This document shows, piece after piece, positions 23,446 to 29,856 of a stretch of 32,576 nt of DNA. Position 1 is the stretch's first letter. Every line of letters starts with the position of its first letter. Origin of the DNA: Minisyncoccota bacterium. GTDB lineage: Bacteria > Patescibacteriota > Minisyncoccia > JAHIHE01 > JAGLIN01. Location: NCBI GenBank assembly GCA_023142995.1, contig JAGLIM010000006.1:1-32576 (forward strand). The letters are read 5' to 3'. Both the position numbers and the translations under genes were made by a program. The notes under the pieces are model-generated. The model was not told the origin of the DNA and made no database searches. It worked only from the letters and a program-made list of their open reading frames with translations.

Positions 23446-25353
23446 TCATTTTGTTATTTTAGGGACAGGAATTTTTGGCAAAAATACTTTACTAACAAAG
23501 AGTTTTGTTGCCAGTTGCCGATATCCAGAATCCCAGAACATACTCTTGTCATCAATTCCTCCAGCATGTAATGTATTAATGCCTCCATATTGAGGAAAGA
23601 ATTGCTCATATCCCTTATGCATCAATCTATATTGTAGAGTATCTTTCTCCAATTCCTCCAAATATAATCTTCGTGCATTAAGTCCATAGATTACTTTGTC
23701 AGTATCATATAGATAGGGAACTAACAATTTTTCAAGCAAATCATATATTGTCTTTTTATCACCAATCCAAGCGGAACCAAAAAGGACATGTGTCCAAGAG
23801 CTTTCACCAAGCGATACATCTAAATCATTAAAGTCACGGACTTGAATTATCCCATCTTTTTCTTCAAGCCAAAACTCAACAATTTTATCTTGAACCTTTT
23901 CATGCACGAAATGCTTTTTAAGCAAGTCTTGCAATTTTGCCCGATTATCAAAAGATATTCCCGGTCGTACAAATACGCCTAAATCAATATCGGCATTTTG
24001 CGCTCCATATCCTTTAAGACGAGAACCAAATACTAAGACTATCGGATATATAAGTTGTGACAACTCAGGATCTGATTTGATCAATGTAGTCATTTCTTGT
24101 ATATCGCATATTTCTTTTTTGATTAGCTTCAAGTTTTCTGAAAATGGTCCAGCCAATTTGGGAATAACAATATTTAATCTCGCCAATTGTTCATTATCAA
24201 TAATTCTTAGATGATAAAGATGACGAAAGGTTTTTGACAATGTCTCATTGATTTGATCATTATCATTTTTCCAAAGTCTCAGCATAGTATCCCGATATTG
24301 TTCGTAGATTTTCAAAGCTCTATTAAGATCGATTGACGCCATGAATTCAATTGCTTTTCGAATTCCTTCAATCAATACTTGTATGCTTGCGATATTGATC
24401 TCTTGATCAAGAAATTTTGTTATTGATTCACTTGTTATATCATCTTCGATAGCTGCTGTGCTGACAATTTCTGCCAAAGTTTCAATAGCTTTTTGTTTCT
24501 TGCTTTCTTTCAACCAATTCCTTCTTTTCTCTGTTATATCACTATATATTGTCGTATCTATACGGAGAAATTCCTTAATTATCTCTTCTTGAACAAATGA
24601 AAGTACTGTTGTTCTCGGTGCTACCTTGATTTTTCTGTCTTTTATATACATATCTGTCTGAATAATTCGAGCAATACTGCTAATATAATAATCAGTAGAT
24701 TTTTCCATAAACTCAAATTCTTCTTCTGTGATCAGACATAGATCAGCTAGAACAGGAAGTGTAGCAACAATGCTATCTCTCAGCGTTTGATCATTACTTT
24801 CCTCCATAAACGTAACAATATCTTTAACTTCTATCAATCCATTTTCAATCAACTTTGGTATGAGATGAGCTGCTTTTACTACGCGAGGTAAATCACCAAT
24901 GCGTTGTTCAATCTCGAGCACATCTCCATCCAAAAAGTTGGCGCGTACATCCTGAACCAAAAGTAAATCTTTCCAAGCTTTTAGATATATTCGTTTAAAT
25001 CGATCCAAAGTTTGTTGAAGTATTCGTTTAGAAGGATGCCACGTTTTGCTTGGCAAGAATTCAAACGGGAGATAAAGGATAAGGCGTTTATATTCTTGAT
25101 TGTGTTCTAGTAAATCGCTTAAAGAGGTAAAGAGTTTTGCCACCTGTTCTTCGTTAATATACTCTTGTTTAATTGCAGTTTCAAGAGATATATCTGGTCG
25201 TGGTAAATAATTTATGATCTCATTAAGTCGATCAAGTAATATTTTTCTTTGTTCTGTCTGTTTCCAGAAAACTTTACTAGCCGTAATACTTTTGGGCCAA
25301 ACCTTGACCGTGTAAACAGGATCAAGGAATGATTCGTTAACTACCAGAATCAC
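23446..25353 (-). CDS. Large helical protein with minimal nucleotidyltransferase core
   Basis: The first 430 residues are mostly helical and unrecognised. Residues 438-465 (PIVLVFGSRLKGYGAQNADIDLGVFV) match the GSxxxG..DxD signature of the polymerase-beta-like nucleotidyltransferase superfamily, with metal-binding Asp 455 and 457. DFNDLDVSLG near 507-516 could give the third acidic residue. The C-terminus (YEQFFPQYGGINTLHAGG..) looks conserved and specific. The GTG start is well supported by AAGGAGGT at seven bases. Enzymes of this fold transfer NMP groups to proteins, antibiotics or tRNA, or make oligonucleotides. It lies convergent to the PurA-like operon and divergent from nadE, so a link to either is possible. 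The target is unknown. Confidence 0.82.
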   Translation of the reverse strand: MILVVNESFLDPVYTVKVWPKSITASKVFWKQTEQRKILLDRLNEIINYLPRPDISLETAIKQEYINEEQVAKLFTSLSDLLEHNQEYKRLILYLPFEFLPSKTWHPSKRILQQTLDRFKRIYLKAWKDLLLVQDVRANFLDGDVLEIEQRIGDLPRVVKAAHLIPKLIENGLIEVKDIVTFMEESNDQTLRDSIVATLPVLADLCLITEEEFEFMEKSTDYYISSIARIIQTDMYIKDRKIKVAPRTTVLSFVQEEIIKEFLRIDTTIYSDITEKRRNWLKESKKQKAIETLAEIVSTAAIEDDITSESITKFLDQEINIASIQVLIEGIRKAIEFMASIDLNRALKIYEQYRDTMLRLWKNDNDQINETLSKTFRHLYHLRIIDNEQLARLNIVIPKLAGPFSENLKLIKKEICDIQEMTTLIKSDPELSQLIYPIVLVFGSRLKGYGAQNADIDLGVFVRPGISFDNRAKLQDLLKKHFVHEKVQDKIVEFWLEEKDGIIQVRDFNDLDVSLGESSWTHVLFGSAWIGDKKTIYDLLEKLLVPYLYDTDKVIYGLNARRLYLEELEKDTLQYRLMHKGYEQFFPQYGGINTLHAGGIDDKSMFWDSGYRQLATKLFVSKVFLPKIPVPKITK

Positions 25354-25465
25354 TATTCATACCTCCTTACAATTATTATTTCTATTCAATGTTCTATTCA
25401 TATAAATTGTCAAAAAACAGTATCCTTTTTTATGTCAATTACGGACGTACCTTAAGTGACTTTTC

Positions 25466-25494
25466 AATTTATCATATTTGTATTTATATGTCAA
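25466..25494 (-). promoter_or_regulatory. Promoter of the minus-strand nucleotidyltransferase gene
   Basis: Read on the minus strand there is a perfect -35 TTGACA, a 17-base spacer and a -10 TAAATT. Three direct repeats carrying AGTGT half-sites lie just upstream of the -35, an activator-like or cooperative-repressor position. Confidence 0.6.
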
Positions 25495-25501
25495 CGTATC
25501 T

Positions 25502-25540
25502 AGTGTTTACCCTTAGTGTTTGTATTCAGTGTTTGACATA
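25502..25540. repeat. Three 13-bp direct repeats with AGTGTTT cores
   Basis: AGTGTTTACCCTT, AGTGTTTGTATTC and AGTGTTTGACATA follow each other without gaps. The AGTGT core equals the half-site of the NrtR-type palindromes found nearby. The array sits between the divergent promoters of the nucleotidyltransferase gene and the NAD operon. Confidence 0.75.
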
Positions 25541-25582
25541 TCCAATATATATACGCATTTGACCAATGTAGATAACTTTCTC

Positions 25583-25625
25583 TTGACAATATCTTCAGTA
25601 ATGATACTATGTGTATAGTCAACAC
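25583..25625 (+). promoter_or_regulatory. Distal promoter of the NAD salvage operon with NrtR operator
   Basis: The -35 TTGACA and -10 TACTAT are 16 bases apart, and GTGTATAGTCAACAC (25611-25625) follows the -10 directly. Spacing, -10 and operator are almost the same as before nrtR at 14951. It lies about 340 bases before nadE, implying a long leader. Confidence 0.75.
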
Positions 25626-25666
25626 TAACTATATTAATTAAAGCTTTTTATTTTTAAACTGACTTA

Positions 25667-25681
25667 GTGTAGATAATACAC
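25667..25681 (+). promoter_or_regulatory. Second NrtR operator of the NAD salvage operon
   Basis: GTGTAGATAATACAC has the same 15-bp GTGT-N7-ACAC form, with extended pairing to AGTGTA..TACACT. It is centred 56 bases downstream of the first site, so a repressor could bind both sites together. Confidence 0.7.
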
Positions 25682-25773
25682 TTTAATAATAATTTAATAT
25701 ATAGGGATCTCGATTTTGAATTATTGAATAAAAAAATTGAGGTCTGAACTTAAAAAATAGTTGGGAATGTTGG

Positions 25774-25801
25774 TTGACAATTAAAAGAATTCCGCTATAA
25801 T
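25774..25801 (+). promoter_or_regulatory. Consensus proximal promoter of the NAD salvage operon
   Basis: Both hexamers are perfect: TTGACA and TATAAT, 16 bases apart. No NrtR-type site overlaps it, so it may give a constitutive level of nadE operon transcription. Bound NrtR at the upstream sites could still affect it. Confidence 0.8.
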
Positions 25802-25854
25802 GTAATGTTTGAGTTGGAAGTTTAGAAAGGCTTAATACAACTTCAGATTTGGAT

Positions 25855-25910
25855 AAGTTTAGATTTTAGTTCCGAATAATCGAGACTAAAACCTGAATTT
25901 AACAATCAGG
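25855..25910 (+). promoter_or_regulatory. Structured leader with two competing hairpins before nadE
   Basis: AAGTTTAGATTTTAGT can pair with ACTAAAACCTGAATTT (15 of 16 positions counting G-T pairs). The CCTGA in that second arm can instead pair with TCAGG at 25906-25910. The two pairings exclude each other, as in a riboswitch or attenuator. No T-run follows, so any control would act on translation or RNA stability. The ligand, if any, is unknown. Confidence 0.5.
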
Positions 25911-25966
25911 TAGTTCATTGATAATTAAATAGGGATAACAAATAAAAAAATAAAGTAGGTGAAAAT

Positions 25967-26842
25967 ATGAATGGAAATGAAGTAAAAGAAATCTATGACT
26001 TATTTGAAAGACAGATTCCTTTTTATGAGGAATTTAGAGATATTGGTAGAGATAATCTTGAGATCATAGTTGACGAGATTGTAGCTTTTATCAGGTTTCA
26101 TCACATTAATGTTAAAAATGGTGAAATCGCAAAAGCTGTTGTTGGTATTTCAGGAGGAGTAGATTCTTCTGTTGTATTAGCACTGGTTAAAAGAGCTTTA
26201 GGTGCGGAAAATGTAATTGCAGTAAAGATGCCATATATTGGAATAAGTTCAAAGGAAAGTATATTTTATGCGAATTCTCTTGTTGAAAAATTTGGGATAC
26301 AAGATGTTCGTGAGATATCAATAAATGAAGCTGCTGATGCAATTATTGGTGGTGTTGGGAGATCTGGAGATGATCTTACTTCATTTGTCAAAGGAAATAC
26401 TATGGCAAGAATGAGAATGTCTATTCTCTATGCTATAGCTGGAGCAAGTGGTGGCAGAGTTATTGATACTTGCAACGTGACTGAAATCCGTATGGGTTAT
26501 TATACTAAACATGGAGATGGTGCTAGTGATCATAATCCTGTAGGAAATCTGTATAAAACCTGGGTTTGGGATCTTGCAAAGTTTCTTGAAGTTCCTCAAA
26601 AGATCATTGACAGGGCTCCTTCTCCTGAATTAGAAGAAGGGCAAACTGATGAGGATGATATGAAGATCACTTATAGGGCCTTGGATCTGCTTTTATATCT
26701 TATGTATGACAAAGGTATAAGCAAACAAGACTTAATTAAGGATTATTATTTTCCAGAAGAGGTGATCGATATGGTTATCGGAAAAATAAGAGGAAGCGAA
26801 CATAAGAGACATCTTGCACCTGTTTGCAAGATCGATCTGTAA
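25967..26842 (+). CDS. nadE: NAD synthetase, ammonia-dependent type
   Basis: NadE adenylates nicotinate adenine dinucleotide and amidates it to NAD, the last step of both NAD routes. The PP-loop is ISGGVDSSVV (residues 61-70). TCNVTEIRMGYYTKHGDGASDHNPVGNLYKTWVWDLA is the family core, including the TEIxxGYxTxxGD substrate-binding segment, and RAPSPELEEGQTDED follows. There is no N-terminal glutaminase domain, so free ammonia is the likely nitrogen source. It is the first gene of a seven-gene NAD operon and has an AGGTG ribosome site. Two NrtR-type operators lie upstream. Confidence 0.97.
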   Translation: MNGNEVKEIYDLFERQIPFYEEFRDIGRDNLEIIVDEIVAFIRFHHINVKNGEIAKAVVGISGGVDSSVVLALVKRALGAENVIAVKMPYIGISSKESIFYANSLVEKFGIQDVREISINEAADAIIGGVGRSGDDLTSFVKGNTMARMRMSILYAIAGASGGRVIDTCNVTEIRMGYYTKHGDGASDHNPVGNLYKTWVWDLAKFLEVPQKIIDRAPSPELEEGQTDEDDMKITYRALDLLLYLMYDKGISKQDLIKDYYFPEEVIDMVIGKIRGSEHKRHLAPVCKIDL

Positions 26843-26880
26843 AGAATATTGAATAAATTTATTTCCATGGAGGTGAATTA

Positions 26881-27777
26881 ATGGCAATCCAAATACAATC
26901 AGCTTCATTTGTCATTGAAGATGTTGACTGCAATCAAGGATGTAAATTTTGCGTTGCAAGAATGACATTTTCTCCTAAAGTTAAAGAGTTTGATGAGGAG
27001 AAATATCTCAAAAAGATGAAGAGAGTATTGAAATATGTAAAAAGTGGTGGTGCTCAAACAGCAATTATTACCAGCAAAGGAGAAACTCTTCTTTCAAGCA
27101 AAAGCTATCTCTTGAAGGCCATTGGTCTTTTAGAGAAAGATTTTGGTCAGATCGATCTTCATACTAACGGCTCTTTGCTTACCAGAGAAATGGCCGAAAG
27201 TTTCTATGATGCTGGTCTTACTAATATAACGCTGTCCGTTCCAAGTTTGGATAAAGATAGTTTGGTAAGTATTACTGAAGGTTTTGTGGACTATAAAAAC
27301 ATTATCGCTTTTTGCAGAAATGTTGGTTTGGCGGTTCGTTTAAGCTGTGTCACAAATAAGCAAGGTGTCAAAGATCTTGATTCTATGCTTGAATATATAG
27401 AGAAGGCAAAGCTGATGGGAGCTCATCAAATTGTTTTTAGAGAACTATGGATTCCTGAAAATTCAAAGAAGAATAATCCAGAAGTTTATAAATGGAGTAA
27501 AGAAAATTTTGTCCCGCTTGGAAAATTTAGAGAATATGTAGAGTTACTCAATGAAGAAGGAAAGGCTCATTACATATTTACCCTTCCTTGGGGAGAAAAA
27601 GTCTATGACATAGAAGGAATGAATATTACTTGCGCAACCTGTACGACAAATTATTATAATTCAGGATCGTGCGGTGATGACAGTACAAATGTCAGCAACA
27701 CTATAAAAAGCGTTGTACTCCTTCCAGATGGTCATTTATATTCCAGTTGGGAACTTGGAGGGTCAATGATCTTCTAG
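26881..27777 (+). CDS. Radical SAM protein of the NAD operon
   Basis: The cluster motif is DCNQGCKFC (C17-x3-C21-x2-C24), the standard radical-SAM CxxxCxxC. IDLHTNGSLLT and NITLSVPSLD are typical of the barrel strands in MoaA/PflA-like members. Near the C-terminus C251-x2-C254-x9-C264 could hold a second iron-sulfur cluster, as in SPASM/twitch-type enzymes. GGAGGTG six bases before the ATG gives strong translation. It lies 38 bases after nadE and 77 bases before nadK, within the NAD operon, yet no standard NAD pathway step needs such an enzyme. It may modify a cofactor or peptide, or replace a missing step. Substrate unknown. Confidence 0.9.
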   Translation: MAIQIQSASFVIEDVDCNQGCKFCVARMTFSPKVKEFDEEKYLKKMKRVLKYVKSGGAQTAIITSKGETLLSSKSYLLKAIGLLEKDFGQIDLHTNGSLLTREMAESFYDAGLTNITLSVPSLDKDSLVSITEGFVDYKNIIAFCRNVGLAVRLSCVTNKQGVKDLDSMLEYIEKAKLMGAHQIVFRELWIPENSKKNNPEVYKWSKENFVPLGKFREYVELLNEEGKAHYIFTLPWGEKVYDIEGMNITCATCTTNYYNSGSCGDDSTNVSNTIKSVVLLPDGHLYSSWELGGSMIF

Positions 27778-27793
27778 TATAGTATTGATCAAA

Positions 27794-27819
27794 CCTGAGA
27801 ACTTGTTCAAGTTTTCAGG
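27794..27819 (+). repeat. Palindromic hairpin inside the NAD operon
   Basis: CCTGAGAACTTG and CAAGTTTTCAGG pair at 11 of 12 positions with a minimal loop. The sequence resembles the CCTGAA..TTCAGG arms of the MITE-like elements, so it may be a solo arm. It lies between the radical SAM gene and nadK, where it could stabilise or process the mRNA. No T-run follows. Confidence 0.65.
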
Positions 27820-27854
27820 GGGAAACATCTATTTTATCTTTTGAGGTGGCAAGA

Positions 27855-28751
27855 ATGAGAATTGGGATTGTATATGACTCGCATAAAAAAGAAGCAAGAA
27901 AGCTTGCTTTAGAAGTTGATAACTGTTTGCGAGAAAAGGTTGAAGAAGTTTCTGTTTACGCTGAAGAGGTGTTTCTGGAATTGGATAACAGTATAGTAAG
28001 AACTTTCACAGAAGTAATCACTTTCGGTGGAGATGGACTTGTTCTGCATATAGCGAACAAAGTTGCTCCTTTTGGAATCGGAATGCTAAGAGTTAATTTT
28101 GGAGAAGTTGGCTTTTTAACCAACGTGGAATCAAATGAAGTGTTTCCTGAACTGAATAATTTTCTTGAGGGTAAATATAAAGAAGTTGAAAGAGTTCGAA
28201 TGCAGGGAACAGTCAAGAGAGGTGTGGTCATTGATGAAATAAAAAAAGAAGTGACTGGAGGAAAAGTAAAATCAAGACTTGATTCTCTAAACGAACTTTA
28301 TACCGGTGGCATAACAAGTACTGTTTTCTTGAGACTAATAGTTGTCGGAAAAGAATCTTTTGAGGTTACAACAAAAGGAGACGGAGCGATATTTTCTTCT
28401 CGGACGGGGTCAACAGGTTACAACCTTAATGCTGGAGGTCCAGTATTGCATACTGATTTGGTTTTTGCTGTTACAGCAAGTAATGGACTGTTTAGCTATA
28501 AGGCACCAATGCCTAATAGCAAACTTGTAAACGAGAATTCATTTGTTCTAGAGACTGGTTTTCTAGAGACTGGATTTAAAATACTTGTTCAAGTAACTAG
28601 GCAATGGAAAAAAAATATGCCTTATCTGATAGCGGATGCTGATTCGAAATTCAAGCTTTTGGAGGGTGATGTTGTTCTGATAGAGAGATCGCCACAAAGT
28701 ACGATATTTCTAGAAAGAGAGAGGGAAGCAGAGAAATGGAAGATATTATGA
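27855..28751 (+). CDS. nadK: NAD kinase
   Basis: NadK phosphorylates NAD to NADP with ATP or polyphosphate. The GGDG motif is in EVITFGGDGLVLHIA. INFGxxGFLT appears as VNFGEVGFLTN, and the glycine-rich SSRTGSTGYNLNAGGPVLH is the NAD-binding segment. The length is normal. I start it at ATG 27855 (MRIGIVYDS), eight bases after GAGG; the track's GTG at 27846 overlaps that ribosome site. A segment around residues 115-140 is more Lys-rich than usual and may be a loop insertion. It is the third gene of the NAD operon. Confidence 0.95.
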   Translation: MRIGIVYDSHKKEARKLALEVDNCLREKVEEVSVYAEEVFLELDNSIVRTFTEVITFGGDGLVLHIANKVAPFGIGMLRVNFGEVGFLTNVESNEVFPELNNFLEGKYKEVERVRMQGTVKRGVVIDEIKKEVTGGKVKSRLDSLNELYTGGITSTVFLRLIVVGKESFEVTTKGDGAIFSSRTGSTGYNLNAGGPVLHTDLVFAVTASNGLFSYKAPMPNSKLVNENSFVLETGFLETGFKILVQVTRQWKKNMPYLIADADSKFKLLEGDVVLIERSPQSTIFLEREREAEKWKIL

Positions 28752-28767
28752 ATGATTGGAGGATATG

Positions 28768-29319
28768 ATGAAAGATAGAATTATAGGACAAGGAAGTCAT
28801 TTGAAGCTAGTAGAGATTAATTGGATTGATGACGAGGGAAATAAAAGAAAATGGGAAGCTGTTAAAAGAATGACTACTGGTACGGGTATTGTATCTGTTA
28901 TGGCAATTACTGATGAAAGCGAAATCATTTTTGTTAGTCAGTATCGTCCTCCAGTTGGAGGAGAAGTGATTGAATTCCCAGCTGGTCTTTGTGATCAAAA
29001 AGGCGAAGCGTTGGAAGAAACAGCCCTGAGAGAATTGCAAGAGGAAACTGGATATCGGGCCAAAAAGATTGAAAAACTTTTTGCTGGTCCTGTTTCCGCT
29101 GGACTTTCTTTTGAGTTTCTAACTGTTTTTTGGGCCACAGATCTTGAATTTGTCGGCAAGAAAGATGGACGAGAAGAAAGAGGGATTACTGTTTATAAAA
29201 TCCCATTTAAAGAAGCAGATGAATGGCTTCGTGGTATGGAAAAAAAAGGTATGCTTGTAGACGTCAAATTGTGGGCGCGTATAAGCTATATCAAAGATAT
29301 TTTGAGTGTTGCAGATTAG
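28768..29319 (+). CDS. Nudix hydrolase, ADP-ribose pyrophosphatase type
   Basis: The Nudix box is complete: GLCDQKGEALEETALRELQEETGY has Gly-x5-Glu-x7-Arg-Glu-x2-Glu-Glu-x-Gly. The preceding QYRPPVGGEVIEFPAG is typical of ADP-ribose pyrophosphatases (NudF-like). Such enzymes split ADP-ribose to AMP and ribose 5-phosphate, clearing a product of NAD breakdown. Since ADP-ribose is a known NrtR ligand, this enzyme could also tune the regulator. I choose ATG 28768, six bases after GGAGG; the track's TTG at 28756 overlaps that site. It lies between nadK and the adenylyltransferase. Confidence 0.93.
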   Translation: MKDRIIGQGSHLKLVEINWIDDEGNKRKWEAVKRMTTGTGIVSVMAITDESEIIFVSQYRPPVGGEVIEFPAGLCDQKGEALEETALRELQEETGYRAKKIEKLFAGPVSAGLSFEFLTVFWATDLEFVGKKDGREERGITVYKIPFKEADEWLRGMEKKGMLVDVKLWARISYIKDILSVAD

Positions 29320-29355
29320 TTTGTGGCGCTAAATTTTCAGGAGGATGATAGTAAG

Positions 29356-29832
29356 ATGAAAAGAATAGGATTGGTAGTAGCAAGAATGCAACCATTACAT
29401 CTCGGGCATATTTCTTTGATAGAAACAGCCATACGAGGGAACGATGAGATTGTGATTTGCATTGGATCTGCTCAAAAAGCTGAGCCTCTTCCTATAGAGG
29501 AACGGCGAGAGAGGATAGCTGAGAAACTTAATTCTCTTGGATATGACACAGGGCTATATAGAATCTTTGAATTGGATGATATTGAGTCTGACGAAGAATG
29601 GCCTTTGTATTTGAAGAATGGATGTGAAATCACGGACGGAACCGAAAACACTTTTTACACTTCGGACAGTCTGCCGGAAAGCTATCTGAAAGCAATGAGA
29701 GATCTTGGCTTTCGGATAAGAACTATTGAAAGAGGTTCGTTTGATTACGAAGCTTCTAACGGTATGGTTTATAAAGTATCTTCAGCAACGAAGATTAGGG
29801 AGATTTGTAAAAGGCTTGGTTTGAGAGTATAG
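29356..29832 (+). CDS. Nicotinamide/nicotinate mononucleotide adenylyltransferase (NadM-like)
   Basis: This enzyme joins NaMN or NMN with ATP to give NaAD or NAD. The nucleotidyltransferase motif is ARMQPLHLGH, and the C-terminal motif is SATKIRE, matching the (I)SSTxIR of NadM/NadR-type enzymes. IGSAQKAEPLPIEERRERI is the expected strand-helix connection. At about 158 residues it has the compact archaeal-type size rather than that of NadD. The first Met after AGGAGG (29356) is the likely start; the track's GTG at 29323 lies ahead of the ribosome site. With PncB before NadE in the same operon, NaMN is the likely main substrate, though the family often accepts both. Confidence 0.92.
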   Translation: MKRIGLVVARMQPLHLGHISLIETAIRGNDEIVICIGSAQKAEPLPIEERRERIAEKLNSLGYDTGLYRIFELDDIESDEEWPLYLKNGCEITDGTENTFYTSDSLPESYLKAMRDLGFRIRTIERGSFDYEASNGMVYKVSSATKIREICKRLGLRV

Positions 29833-29856
29833 GAACAGAATGTAGGAGGAATATAT

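Noticed and set aside
25502-25540. Plasmid-type replication iterons
   Set aside because: There are only three short repeats, with no rep gene or DnaA boxes. Position beside promoters fits transcription control better.
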